Source: CAWHMN01 sp051001135
GTDB lineage: Bacteria; Acidobacteriota; Terriglobia; Terriglobales; Acidobacteriaceae
Reading direction: 5' to 3'
NCBI GenBank assembly: GCA_051001135.1
Contig: JBPCNO010000007.1
Coordinates: 9,635 to 73,634 of the forward strand
Length of the DNA stretch: 64,000 bases
How positions within the stretch are numbered: the stretch's first letter is position 1; every line of letters starts with the position of its first letter. Below are positions 24,747 to 33,647 of this stretch, in pieces. The notes below the pieces were generated by a model, which was not told the DNA's origin, did no database searches, and saw only the letters and a list, made by a program, of their open reading frames with translations. Made by a program: the position numbers and the translations under genes.

Positions 24747-25202
24747 CTACCGCTGGTAGCCGTTGTTCTGGTTCGCGGTAACAGTCGCAAGATCGAGCAC
24801 GTCCGCGATGATTTGCGTGGTCGGGTTGTAGGCTACGGCGTAGCCATCCGCATATCCAAAGACGTAGCCCGGAGGCGGAGGAGGCAGTTCGCGATAGACG
24901 TCCTGCGGGATAGGCCGGATGCGCGAGTGCCAGTCGGACGGAAGGCGGTCGCCCGCGCGCCACATGTGCCGGTCATGCGCGTTGCGATATTGATCGGCTT
25001 CGCGATACTGCGAGTGAAGACGAGGAGCGTCCTGCTGACGGAAGTGGTACTCCGCATGTCCGCGATTGTCCTGATGATCCTGATGATCCTGGTGATCGCG
25101 TTGGTCGTGTTGGTCGCCGTGATCGTCATGTTGGGCAACGGCCAGGATGGGCGACGCCAGCAGCGCGGCGGTCAATGCGAACGTCAGAGAAGTGCTCTTC
25201 AT
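24747..25202 (-). CDS. secreted His/Asp-rich protein with RcnB-like C-terminus
   Basis: The product has 151 residues from the ATG at 25202, which opens a Sec signal (MKSTSLTFALTAALLASPILAVAQ). A strikingly His/Asp/Gln-rich stretch follows (repeats of HDQ/DHQ, about residues 25-48). The C-terminal part has PPPPPGYVFGYADGYAVAYNPTTQIIADVLDL, which resembles the RcnB family of periplasmic proteins linked to Ni/Co homeostasis. The His-rich run could bind metal ions. It is monocistronic; no metal transporter is adjacent. Family call is moderate, export is firm. Confidence 0.72.
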   Translation of the reverse strand: MKSTSLTFALTAALLASPILAVAQHDDHGDQHDQRDHQDHQDHQDNRGHAEYHFRQQDAPRLHSQYREADQYRNAHDRHMWRAGDRLPSDWHSRIRPIPQDVYRELPPPPPGYVFGYADGYAVAYNPTTQIIADVLDLATVTANQNNGYQR

Positions 25203-25389
25203 AGGCAGTTCCTCTGGTGGGAAGTGCAATCCCATTAAGGAGACGGTGCTCCGGCAGACTTGGTTTCTCATCGCCGCAGATTCTCCGCATCCAGCCAGTC
25301 ATAATGCGCGATCCGAATATTTCTTACGTATGGGGCAACCATTCGCTCCATCCGTTCTGGTTAGCGCGGTCTCACGGTATGCTTCCTGC

Positions 25390-25566
25390 ATGGGTCTTCT
25401 GCACTATCTCGTCGAGGTATTTATCAACTCCTTCGGCATCACGCGTCCGACGGAAGAGAAGCGCAACCAGGTGGCTCTGGTGCTGGGCGGATTCCTGGTG
25501 CTCGTCTTTCTTCTGGTGATCGCGATCACCACCTTCATGGTCTACACCATTCACCACGGACGCTAA
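25390..25566 (+). CDS. small membrane protein
   Basis: A 58-residue ORF begins MGLLHYLVEVFINSFGI and has one strong transmembrane helix (about 33-53, LVLVFLLVIAITTFMVYTI), ending HHGR. The same frame is open upstream, but the ATG at 25390 gives a compact protein. No family recognised. It is preceded by about 190 bp of non-coding DNA. Confidence 0.6.
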   Translation: MGLLHYLVEVFINSFGITRPTEEKRNQVALVLGGFLVLVFLLVIAITTFMVYTIHHGR

Positions 25567-25725
25567 GGCGCCCCATTTTTAGCCTATCCGCTCTAGCCGC
25601 AGATCACCGCCCTTCAGGAGCCGGCAGAGTCGGCAGAATCGGTAAGCCAGGCGACATTTGCAGTGTTCGGAAGAGCCGCAGAGACTGGGATCTATGGGAC
25701 GGCGTTCTCGGCATCTTATTCAGAC

Positions 25726-26922
25726 ATGCATGCCTCCGCGCCACGCACAGCCCTCCGCCTCTCTATTGCTTTCTTGCTGACGGCTGCTCCTCTCTGTGCC
25801 GTGAGCCAGGAAGGCGCGCAGAACCAGCAAGCGAAGCTGGCATCCGACAAGCCTGTGGGAACGCTCGAAGTCGTCGCCACCTTCAACGGGCCCATGCCCA
25901 CGGGCGTGACCGTCTCGAAGAGCAATCGCATCTTCGTAAATTTCCCCCGCTGGGGTGACGATGTTCCCTTCACTGTCGCCGAGTTGAAAAACGGGTCGGC
26001 GGTTGCGTATCCCAATGCCGAGATCAACCGGCAGGTGGATGCAGACGCCGCAAGGCACTTCATCTCGGTGCAAAGTGTAGTGGTCGACCCGCAGGACCGG
26101 CTGTGGGTGCTGGACACCGGCGCACCTATGCTGAAAAACACAGTTCCGAATGGTCCCAAGCTGGTGGGCATTGATCTCGCAACGAATCAGGTGATCAAGA
26201 CGATTCTGTTTCCCCCGCTTGTGGCCGGCCCGAATTCCTATATGAACGACGTGCGTTTCGATCTGTCGGTGGGCGACGGCGGATTCGCATACATCACGGA
26301 CTCGTCTTCAGACGGACCGAATGGGATCGTGGTCGTCGACCTGGCAAGCGGGAAAAGCTGGCGCCGGCTGAACAAGCACCCCAGCACCGATCCGGAGCCG
26401 GGATTCCTTCCAACGGCGGAGGGGCGCCCCCTCTATCAGACGGAGCCGGGAAAGCCCGCGCACCGCGTGCTCTTTGGAGCCGATGGAATTGCCATCAGCG
26501 CGGACGGCAGTAAACTTTTCTACAGTCCGACGACGGGTCATACCCTTTACAGCGTCAGCACCCGGGCGCTCCGCGACCAGTCGATGAGCGACGATGCGGT
26601 GGCCGCGACGGTTGAGACGGTGACGGGCAAGGGTCCTTCGGACGGAATGGAGTCCGATACCGCGGGCAACGTGTACGCGGGAGATTACGAGACGGATTCG
26701 ATCGAGAAGATCCTCGCCAGCGGCATGGTGGAGACCATCGTGCACGATCCGCGGCTCATCTGGCCAGACACAATGAGCCTGGCGGACGACGGCTATCTGT
26801 ATGTAACCGCCAACCAGCTCAATCGGCAGCCGACGATGCACAATGGCCAGGACCTGCGACAGAAGCCGTATGTATTGTTCCGGATCAAGACGGATTCGAA
26901 GCGCATACGCTTGATGAGATAG
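25726..26922 (+). CDS. secreted yellow/major-royal-jelly-like beta-propeller protein
   Basis: The product has 398 residues. The ATG at 25726 begins a signal peptide (ending near LCAVSQ). The mature part reads as a six-bladed propeller of the MRJP/yellow family: GVTVSKSNRIFVNFPRWGD, VDPQDRLWVLDTGAP, SYMNDVRFDLSVGDGGFAYITDSSSDGPNGIVVVDL, GADGIAISADGSKLFYSPTTGHTLYSV and PSDGMESDTAGNVYAGDYETDSI. These proteins are exported and bind or hydrolyse small molecules, but their bacterial function is unsettled. It is monocistronic and convergent with the LuxR regulator. Confidence 0.88.
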   Translation: MHASAPRTALRLSIAFLLTAAPLCAVSQEGAQNQQAKLASDKPVGTLEVVATFNGPMPTGVTVSKSNRIFVNFPRWGDDVPFTVAELKNGSAVAYPNAEINRQVDADAARHFISVQSVVVDPQDRLWVLDTGAPMLKNTVPNGPKLVGIDLATNQVIKTILFPPLVAGPNSYMNDVRFDLSVGDGGFAYITDSSSDGPNGIVVVDLASGKSWRRLNKHPSTDPEPGFLPTAEGRPLYQTEPGKPAHRVLFGADGIAISADGSKLFYSPTTGHTLYSVSTRALRDQSMSDDAVAATVETVTGKGPSDGMESDTAGNVYAGDYETDSIEKILASGMVETIVHDPRLIWPDTMSLADDGYLYVTANQLNRQPTMHNGQDLRQKPYVLFRIKTDSKRIRLMR

Positions 26923-26944
26923 GAACTGCAACAAAGTCTTCGAA

Positions 26945-27661
26945 CTAAATCGGTATCAGTCCCCTGTTAATGCCGGATCGCACTGCCTCGGTGCGGCTTC
27001 TTGCACGCAGCTTCGAAAGAATGGAACTTACGTGGAACTTGGCTGTGTGCTCTGAGATGTGAAGCATGGCCGCAATCTCCCGATTGTGCCGGCCGGCTGC
27101 AAGTAATCGCAAGACTTCTATCTCCCGATCGGTAAGCGACTCATGCAGAGTATCTTCAGCGAAGTCATCCTCCCAATCGGATCGAATGACCGGCAGAGCT
27201 AGTTCCGGCAGAGTCACAGCCAGTCCAGCATCCAAAGCGGCGACCGCGATGACCAGTTGGGCGGTATCGATCTCGATTGGCAGTACCGAATGAATGCCGA
27301 GCCGCGCTGCTTTTCTTCTGGCGGCGGTGTCAGGATTTGCTGTCAACAGCAGCGTTGGAATGGGCGAAAAGACATTGTTCACTAGCTCGGCATGATTCCA
27401 GGGCGCGAGTTGAAACCTTTCTACAGCGATCACCATGGCATCGAGCACACCCTGCGCCGCACGGAATGCCAAGGTCGCGGGAAACGCCGCAGGCAGCCAC
27501 GTCACCTCGGCGGTGTTCGTGATCTTCCCGAAGCGTTCCCGCTGCCCGCTGGAGACGACACAGGGCAGCACGCGCAAGGGAGCAGGGACGCCTCTTGCCG
27601 AGGGACCTCCCTGCTCCAGCCGTCGCCGCTGTGTCCCGTTGCGCCCTTGCGTGTCAGTCAC
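26945..27661 (-). CDS. LuxR/NarL-type regulator with degenerate receiver-like domain
   Basis: The product has 238 residues from a GTG at 27661 that overlaps the upstream gene stop by 8 bp, so translation is probably coupled. The C-terminal 65 residues are a clear LuxR helix-turn-helix (LTDREIEVLRLLAAGRHNREIAAMLHISEHTAKFHVSSILSKL). The N-terminal part has the alpha/beta pattern of a receiver domain, but I see no phosphoacceptor Asp at the end of strand three (DAMVIAVERF) and no acidic pair at strand one. It probably responds by a route other than phosphorylation. It is paired with a protease homologue that has also lost its active site. Confidence 0.85.
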   Translation of the reverse strand: MTDTQGRNGTQRRRLEQGGPSARGVPAPLRVLPCVVSSGQRERFGKITNTAEVTWLPAAFPATLAFRAAQGVLDAMVIAVERFQLAPWNHAELVNNVFSPIPTLLLTANPDTAARRKAARLGIHSVLPIEIDTAQLVIAVAALDAGLAVTLPELALPVIRSDWEDDFAEDTLHESLTDREIEVLRLLAAGRHNREIAAMLHISEHTAKFHVSSILSKLRARSRTEAVRSGINRGLIPI

Positions 27662-28577
27662 GATAGGCCACTTTGAGAGACAAGGTAAGCTGCGTTCCTC
27701 CTCGAATGACTGTCAGCGGCACAGTATCCCCAGCTTTCAGCTTCGCCAGCCGATGTTGGAAGTCTGCCATACCCTCTACGGGATCGCCTCCGATCGAAAG
27801 AATCAGGTCGCCCACCAGCACGCCTCCGGTGATGGCTGGAGCGCCCGGCTCGAGATGCATGACGAGCAGAGCCTGCTCTGCGCCTTGAGGAAACTGCGCG
27901 CGCGCACTTTCCGGAAGCGGTACCGGCTGCATGGCCAGACCAAGATACGGCTTGGGCATACTGCCACGCTCGAGGAGAGCATCAACCACCCGGTTGACCG
28001 TGGCGGCCGGCACGGTGATGACCGCATTGCGGGCCAGGGCGTTGCTGTTGATGCCCAGCACACGACCCTGTTCATCGACCAAAGCGCTGCCTGCCTGTCC
28101 CACGTAGAGCCGGACATCCGGGCGGATGAGCCGATCCAGATTGCCGCCATGCCAGGTTCGCCATTCTGCGCCAAGACGAGCGAGGATGCCGGCGCTGGCT
28201 GAGATATCTCCCAGACCAGACCGGCCGATCGCCAGCACGAAATCTCCCACACGCTGATCCTGCTCCAGGGAAAGCGTGGCGGGCTTAAGAGTGTCCGAGT
28301 CGATGCGCAGCACGGCGAGATCCGTGCCTGGATCGATGCCCGCGAGTGTGGCGCCGATCGGCTTGTCCGTCGCATTGAGAATGACGTTCGCTCCATCGCG
28401 ACGGCGGATGGATTGACGCACCGTGACCACTACTCCAGGCCGCCATACGACGCCGCTGGAGGTAGATCGTGCTCCAGCATGCACGGCAACGACGCTGTGT
28501 TGAAAGCTGCTGACGAGGTTCGAAATAGATGCAGAGAACGCGCCCCAGACGCTGGTTGCTTCGGCTCCGTTTTTCAT
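27654..28577 (-). CDS. HtrA/DegP-like trypsin-fold protein with PDZ domain, catalytic His and Ser missing
   Basis: The product has 307 residues. A trypsin-like domain (about 20-195) and a PDZ domain (about 205-305, GVLVGDLILSIGGDPVEGMADFQ) are present. The catalytic Asp region survives (GTDLAVLRID, Asp86). The His region, usually TANHV, reads VTVRQSI (51-57), and the Ser loop, usually GNSGG, reads GQAGSAL (Ala162). Two of three triad residues are therefore lost, and it is probably a peptide-binding pseudoprotease. There is no signal peptide, so it is probably cytosolic. It is translationally coupled to the downstream LuxR-type regulator, which suggests a shared sensing role. Confidence 0.85.
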   Translation of the reverse strand: MKNGAEATSVWGAFSASISNLVSSFQHSVVAVHAGARSTSSGVVWRPGVVVTVRQSIRRRDGANVILNATDKPIGATLAGIDPGTDLAVLRIDSDTLKPATLSLEQDQRVGDFVLAIGRSGLGDISASAGILARLGAEWRTWHGGNLDRLIRPDVRLYVGQAGSALVDEQGRVLGINSNALARNAVITVPAATVNRVVDALLERGSMPKPYLGLAMQPVPLPESARAQFPQGAEQALLVMHLEPGAPAITGGVLVGDLILSIGGDPVEGMADFQHRLAKLKAGDTVPLTVIRGGTQLTLSLKVAYRD

Positions 28578-28762
28578 TTCAATGTCCTTCCAGAGCCATC
28601 ATCCCGCCTCACCAGCACGCGCACATCCGCCGAATGGGTAGGCAGCACGTTGGAACTCTGCTGTACTTCTGGAGCTGAAGATGCAAGGCCCACCTGCACC
28701 AACCGGGTCATTCCCTCAATTGAGAGGAGAGGTTACCGTGGGAGCGAGGATTCTTCCCCCCT

Positions 28763-29296
28763 ATGTATCGTGTTTGTCTGCTGCTTGTCTTGGTCACTGC
28801 CGTTCCTTTGGCTGTTCCTGCCCGTGCGCAAACCGCTATCTACTTGGATTTCAGCGCGGCCAATCCGGAGAACTGGATATACGGCGCTACTCTCGGCGCT
28901 TACCATGAACGTGGCCACCTGTTCTTCTTCAAGACGGGATTGGATCTCCGTGGATCGTTTCTGGGGAACGGCTCGAGCGAATACAACCCGTATATCTTTG
29001 GCGTTACCGCTGGTCCGCGTTTCGCGTACCACCCGCGTGTGGTGCCACTCACGCCCTACCTGGAGGCACTGGCCGGCGTTGGCCGGGTCAAGAACGGCAC
29101 TCCTGTTTCAACGCGTTTCGAATATCAGATCGTAGGCGGGCTCGATCTCACCATCTTGCCCCGGCTTGACTGGCGGGTGTTCGACTGGGCCTATACGGGT
29201 TATCCCGGGCTCAGTGTCGGGGATCCCTACCCCGGCTATGACAGTGGCTACGCTCCCAGAATTCTTAGCACGGGGCTTGTGCTACGGCTGCCTTGA
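28763..29296 (+). CDS. small outer-membrane beta-barrel protein
   Basis: The product has 177 residues with a signal peptide (MYRVCLLLVLVTAVPLAVPARAQ). The rest is alternating amphipathic strands rich in Tyr/Phe/Gly (GATLGAYHERGHLFFFKTGLDLRGSF, GVTAGPRFAYHPRVVPLTPYLEALAGVG), ending in LVLRLP. This is the pattern of an OmpA-like eight-stranded barrel. It is divergent from the pseudo-HtrA gene, with 185 bp between starts. Ligand and role are unknown. Confidence 0.78.
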   Translation: MYRVCLLLVLVTAVPLAVPARAQTAIYLDFSAANPENWIYGATLGAYHERGHLFFFKTGLDLRGSFLGNGSSEYNPYIFGVTAGPRFAYHPRVVPLTPYLEALAGVGRVKNGTPVSTRFEYQIVGGLDLTILPRLDWRVFDWAYTGYPGLSVGDPYPGYDSGYAPRILSTGLVLRLP

Positions 29297-29433
29297 GCCG
29301 TACCTTCGTTCATTTCAGGATTGGTGTAAGCGCTGCGCCCCGCGGCGCTGTTATCCGAAGCAGAGTCTGGTCTGTTTCCTCGATTGAGCAACACCGAAAA
29401 CGGCCTCGACAAGCCTCGTCACACTTCCAAGTC

Positions 29434-30708
29434 TCACGCGGGTTCGTCGCCGGTATCGCGTTGGCATGCGGCAACTCGCTGCGCAAAAAATCGTCGCTCC
29501 GCAGGGTTGCGCGCTAGCGCGAGGGCTATACCCAACTGCTCGTGCGCGCGGTCGTATCGTCCGCTCTGAAGCTCGAACTCGCCCAGCGCCGCGGAGTAGA
29601 AGGGATACGCTGCGAGACGCTCGGGGCTGGCGATCGCGCGGATCTCTTCGAGCCCGCGCTCGGGGCCCTCGGATTGTCCAATGGCAATGGCGCGATTGAG
29701 CGCCACGATGGGCGAGGGACGAATGGTCATCAACGTGTCGTAGAGCGAGGCGATGGTTCCCCAGCGCGTCGCTTTCGCGCTCCGCGCGTCCGCATGCACC
29801 GCGGCGATCGCGGCTTCGACGTGATATTCGGTCAGCTCCCGGCCGGTGGCCGAAAGATCGAGCAGTCTTCGTCCTTCAGTGACGAGCTTTGCATCCCATC
29901 GTGATCGATCCTGATCGGAGAAGGCGGTCAAATTGCCGGAAGCATCGAGACGTGCCGGGAGCCGCGCGGCGTGCAGATACATGAGGGCGGAGAGAGCATA
30001 GGTTGCTGGCGTCGAAGCGAGCGGGTGGGCGGCGAGAATGGCCGCAAGCCTCATCGCCTCGTGACAAAGCTCGACCCGCACGACCGCGTCGGCGGATGCT
30101 CCATGGTAGCCCTCGTTGAATAGCAGATAAAGTGCGCGATGGACGGCCGGCAGACGCGCGGAAAAATCAGCGGCGTCTGTGAGATCGAACAGTCTCTTCG
30201 ATGCTGCCAGCACCTTCTTAGCTCGCGAGATGCGCTTCTCGATTGCCGATTCGCTGCTGAGGAACGCGCTGGCAACTTCGCTGACGCTGAAGCCGCACAG
30301 GATGTGAAGCACGAGTGCAACCTGTGCCTCCTCGCGCAGACGCGGATGACAGCAGGAGAACATCATGCGCAGCTCATCGTCTTTGATCGCGGGGGCGCCG
30401 AACAACTCATGGACAACCGGAGCGAGTGTCCACTCGCTCTCCAGCAATCGTCCTAGCTCGGGCGCAAACGTGCGCGCAGTGCGCTCGCGCCGCAGCACAT
30501 CGAGTGCGCGGTGTTTTGCCGTGGCCATGAGCCACGCGGAAGGGTTCTCCGGCACGCCGCGGTACTTCCACACTTCCAGCGCGCGGCAGAAGGCGTCCTG
30601 GACGACGTCTTCCGCCAGTGCGAGGTTGTGCATTCCGAAGACGCGGGTGAGCGCCGAGACCATGCGCCCCGCTTCGTGCCGGAAGAGATGATCGCTCAGC
30701 TCCATCAC
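29434..30708 (-). CDS. ECF42-type RNA polymerase sigma factor with C-terminal extension
   Basis: The product has 424 residues, twice a normal ECF sigma. Region 2 (about 8-75, LALAEDVVQDAFCRALEVW...NPSAWLMATAKHRALDVLRRE) and region 4 (about 125-175, FSVSEVASAFLSSESAIEKRISRAKK) are followed by a helical extension of about 240 residues with TPR character (HRALYLLFNEGYHG, RWGTIASLYDTLM, AALGEFELQSGRYDRAHEQLG). This is the ECF42 group, which is typically encoded next to DGPF/YCII proteins. Exactly such a gene lies 4 bp upstream on the same strand. No anti-sigma factor is present; the C-terminal domain is thought to regulate activity in this group. Confidence 0.93.
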   Translation of the reverse strand: MMELSDHLFRHEAGRMVSALTRVFGMHNLALAEDVVQDAFCRALEVWKYRGVPENPSAWLMATAKHRALDVLRRERTARTFAPELGRLLESEWTLAPVVHELFGAPAIKDDELRMMFSCCHPRLREEAQVALVLHILCGFSVSEVASAFLSSESAIEKRISRAKKVLAASKRLFDLTDAADFSARLPAVHRALYLLFNEGYHGASADAVVRVELCHEAMRLAAILAAHPLASTPATYALSALMYLHAARLPARLDASGNLTAFSDQDRSRWDAKLVTEGRRLLDLSATGRELTEYHVEAAIAAVHADARSAKATRWGTIASLYDTLMTIRPSPIVALNRAIAIGQSEGPERGLEEIRAIASPERLAAYPFYSAALGEFELQSGRYDRAHEQLGIALALARNPAERRFFAQRVAACQRDTGDEPA

Positions 30709-30712
30709 TTCT

Positions 30713-31060
30713 TCACATATTCATCTTCATGACCGGGCGCACTTCCACGATGCCTCCGGAGATCTCGAAGATCGGACAGCCCAATGAGAATTTCACCGCC
30801 TCATCGAGGTCTTTGGCCTCAATCAGCGAGTAGCCGCCGACAACATCCTTGGTTTCCGCATATGGCCCGTCGGTCACGGTCTTCTGCTTGCCCTTCACCA
30901 GCTTGCCGGTGCGCTCCAGCGGCTGGCCGACATCCTTCAAGTGGCCTTGCTCGCCGAGTTGCTTCAACCACGTCATCCACTTCTGCATATGCTGCTGTGA
31001 TTCCATCGGGGACAATGCGGACGGCGCTTCACCGCGATACAGATAAACGAATTCGCTCAT
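30713..31060 (-). CDS. YCII-related DGPF-domain protein, partner of the ECF42 sigma
   Basis: The product has 115 residues. The start at 31060 is preferred over an ATG at 31066 because GGAGGA lies about 8 bp from it and only about 1-2 bp from the other. The motif DGPYAETKDVVGGYSLIEAKDLDEA is diagnostic for the DGPF/YCII family. Its stop lies 4 bp before the sigma-factor start, so they form an operon. The biochemical role of DGPF proteins is not established; the association with ECF42 sigmas is well known. Confidence 0.92.
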   Translation of the reverse strand: MSEFVYLYRGEAPSALSPMESQQHMQKWMTWLKQLGEQGHLKDVGQPLERTGKLVKGKQKTVTDGPYAETKDVVGGYSLIEAKDLDEAVKFSLGCPIFEISGGIVEVRPVMKMNM

Positions 31061-31202
31061 GACCATTTCCTCCTTGGTTTTGGTGTTGCAACCGTAAGAC
31101 GTTTGAGCGACAAGGCGGCGGACACTTTTGTTTGCAGAATTGTGTCGCGGAGAGAGATCGTCGCTTGAGCTGCACCGTCATGCTTTGCAAACGATGAAAC
31201 GC

Positions 31203-31273
31203 AGATTCTTCGGCTGCGCGGCGACCGAAAGATCAGATCGCCGCTTCGCTCAGAATGACAGCTTCGAAGAATC
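31203..31273. repeat. dispersed repeat copy flanked by 9-bp inverted repeat
   Basis: CTTCGCTCAGAATGACA at 31244-31260 is the core shared with the other dispersed copies. GATTCTTCG (31204-31212) and CGAAGAATC (31265-31273) flank it as an inverted repeat, just downstream of the stop of the minus-strand gene at 31276. Confidence 0.7.
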
Positions 31274-31275
31274 GA

Positions 31276-32196
31276 TTAGGGCCGCAGCACCAGCGTGCGC
31301 TCCAGCCGGAAGGTAAGGGTCGTCTCGGCCGGCACCTTCACCTCTTGTCCGCGAGTGAAGAGCTGGGTCAGCGCGCCGCCTCCCGCTCCGGCCAACGCAC
31401 CGATGCCGGCACCCTGACCACCGCCGAAGATGCCGCCCAGGAGCGCACCGAGACCGGTTCCGCCGCCGGTGTACTCCAGCGTCCGCTTATTGGCGCCGAG
31501 TCCCTGCTTGCCCTTCTCCACCACATTGGAGGTGATGGCTCGGTACCGCCGGCCGCCTACCGTCACGGAGTAAAGATCCAGCACCAGCTCGGAGCTGGAG
31601 ACGGCTCCATGGCCCTTGCTGTTGCTGATGACCAGCTTGGCAGGCGTGCCGCTGGGGATAGCAACGCCGCCGGCGCTGTCGCGCACCTCGTTTACCACCG
31701 TCGCAGGGAAGAGTTCGCCACTTTGCGCGCGCTTGGAATCCACCCCTTCGCCGGTGCGGATGGTGATCTCCGATCCTTCCGGGATGACTCGAGCGTGCTC
31801 CTTGCGCGCTTCCTCTCTGGCGGCGGCTGTCGGCTCCGCGGCCGCGGCGGCACCGGAGCCGGTGAGCACCAGGGAGCTGATATCCTTCACCGGAAATTGA
31901 TACGAGATGCCCTCCGACCCGGTGAAGGCAAGCGGGCTCGCGCCATTGTATTGGCCGGAGTACGTCCGGCCATTGCGCAACGTGATGGTGTCTACCTTGC
32001 CGGTAAATACCACCGATTGCACGTCACGCACGGGAAAGTGATACCCGACTCCGTTCGTTCCGGTGAAGGCGATCTCCTTCTTACCGGTGTCAAGTTGACC
32101 GGAGTAACTGGAACCGTCGTTCAGGATCACGACATCGGCGTACGACGGCAGAACGATGCAAGCTAACGCTACTGCGGCAAACAACGATGGCTTCAC
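31276..32196 (-). CDS. secreted protein with Gly-rich C-terminal region, unknown function
   Basis: The product has 306 residues from a GTG at 32196, which opens a signal peptide (VKPSLFAAVALACIVLPSYA); a GTG at 32238 is the alternative. The N-terminal part has two similar repeats (ILNDGSSYSGQLDTG...IAFTGTNGVGYHFPVRDVQSVVFTG and LRNGRTYSGQYNGA...AFTGSEGISYQFPVKDISSLVLTG). A middle domain follows (VIPEGSEITIRTGEGVDS...LFPATVVNEVRDSAG), then a glycine-zipper-like segment GTGLGALLGGIFGGGQGAGIGALAGAGGG. Glycine zippers often insert into or span membranes. No named family is certain. Confidence 0.72.
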   Translation of the reverse strand: MKPSLFAAVALACIVLPSYADVVILNDGSSYSGQLDTGKKEIAFTGTNGVGYHFPVRDVQSVVFTGKVDTITLRNGRTYSGQYNGASPLAFTGSEGISYQFPVKDISSLVLTGSGAAAAAEPTAAAREEARKEHARVIPEGSEITIRTGEGVDSKRAQSGELFPATVVNEVRDSAGGVAIPSGTPAKLVISNSKGHGAVSSSELVLDLYSVTVGGRRYRAITSNVVEKGKQGLGANKRTLEYTGGGTGLGALLGGIFGGGQGAGIGALAGAGGGALTQLFTRGQEVKVPAETTLTFRLERTLVLRP

Positions 32197-32423
32197 GGGG
32201 CACCCGCTTCTTTCTGGAAATGCATCCAGAGATATCACACCGCGCGCTTGCAGGGGGATGGTAGTTGCGATCGGCGATTTTCGACGTCACGTTTCCCTCT
32301 CCTGGCATGCGCCCCGCCCGGTCCTCCCAGGCAAGCTACCGCAAGAACCCGCCGCGCTTGACAAGCTACGCCGACAAGCTGCGCTGACAAGCCGGCCTGG
32401 CAAGCTGCGATGATGGAAGCGGC

Positions 32424-33638
32424 ATGGCTTTTGACTTCATTGACGTACCCGCGGCACCACCGACTGTAGCCCTGTCGCCCGGGCGAGCGCACCGCGCCCG
32501 GGTAGCCGTGGCGGCGTTCTTCGTGGCGAACGGAGCGGCGGTGGGCAGTTGGGTACCGCACATTCCCGACAAAGCGCGTGAGCTGCACCTAAACACCGCG
32601 CAACTGGGATGGGTGCTGCTGGCCAGCGGCGCGGGCGCGGTGCTGGCGATGCCTCTGGCCGGATGGCTCACCGCACGCTATGGCAGCCGCGGCGTCAGTG
32701 GCGTCGCTGCGTGCCTCTTTCCTCTAGCGCTGGTGACCGTGGTGCTGGCGCCCACCGTGCTCTCGATCGCGGTCGCTCTCTTCTGCATGGGCATCTCAAG
32801 CGCCCTGATGGACGTGGCCATGAACTCGCAAGGCATTACCGTCGAAGGATATCTGGGCCGCAGAACCATGTCGCTCTTCCACGGCATGTGGAGCATCGGC
32901 GGCTTCACCGGCGCGGCTGTCACCAGCGCCCTGCTGGCCCGCCGGGTTCCATCGCACTCCATAGTGATCGCCACCGCGGCCGCGCTCATCTGCCTGGCGG
33001 TGGCGACCAACCACTGGATGCTCTCCCGTGCCGAAGAAGGCTCCTCTGAACATCCGCGCGCATTGCGGCCCACGGGACGTCTGCTCTTGCTCGGCCTGCT
33101 CGCCTTTACCGCCATGCTCTCCGAGGGTTCGATCGCCGATTGGAGCGGCATCTACCTGCGAGTCGTGCGCAGCCTGGGACCTGGCGTCGTTGGCTTCGGC
33201 TACGCCGCCTTTGCCGCAGCCATGGTGGTGGGCCGCTTGACCGGCGATCGCGTGGTGCAGAAGACCGGCGAAGTGCGCGCGCTGCTGGCCGGCGGCCTGC
33301 TGGCGGCGACAGGCCTGCTGGTCGTCCTCACCCTGGGCGGCTTTCCGCTGGGCCTCGCATGGTCAATGGCCGGCTTCGCGCTGGTGGGTTTGGGATTGGC
33401 CAATGCCTCTCCCATTCTTTACCGCGCCGCCGGACAGGTGCCTTGAGTTGCGCCCGGCGCGGGCATCGCCACCGCCGTGGGTATCGGTTACGCGGGTTTC
33501 CTGGCCGGCCCTCCGGCGCTCGGCTTTCTCGGGCACGAGGAAGGCGTCCGCCGCATCTTTGTAGCCGTGATCGGCCTCTGCTGCGTTCTCGCCGCCGCGT
33601 CGCCTCTGGTGCGCGGGCCTGTGCGCGACACCCCTTAG
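32424..33638 (+). pseudogene. MFS transporter (YbjJ-like) interrupted by one in-frame TGA
   Basis: The reading frame encodes 340 residues of a 12-helix MFS protein (VANGAAVGSWVPHIPDKARELHLNTAQLG near the N-terminus, as in YbjJ) and then meets TGA at 33444-33446. Reading through in the same frame gives 63 more residues that complete the family (VAPGAGIATAVGIGYAGFLAGPPALGFLG...) up to TAG at 33636-33638. Total length would be 404 residues, the family norm. The expected codon at the stop is GGA (QVPG-V-PG), so a single G-to-T change explains it. Either the gene is newly inactivated, or it is a sequencing error; there is no sign of recoding. Confidence 0.85.
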
Positions 33639-33647
33639 TCACGCAGT

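Noticed and set aside
29434..31060. ECF42 sigma plus DGPF protein as a novel pair
   Set aside because: The association is already well known for ECF42 groups; recorded as features only.
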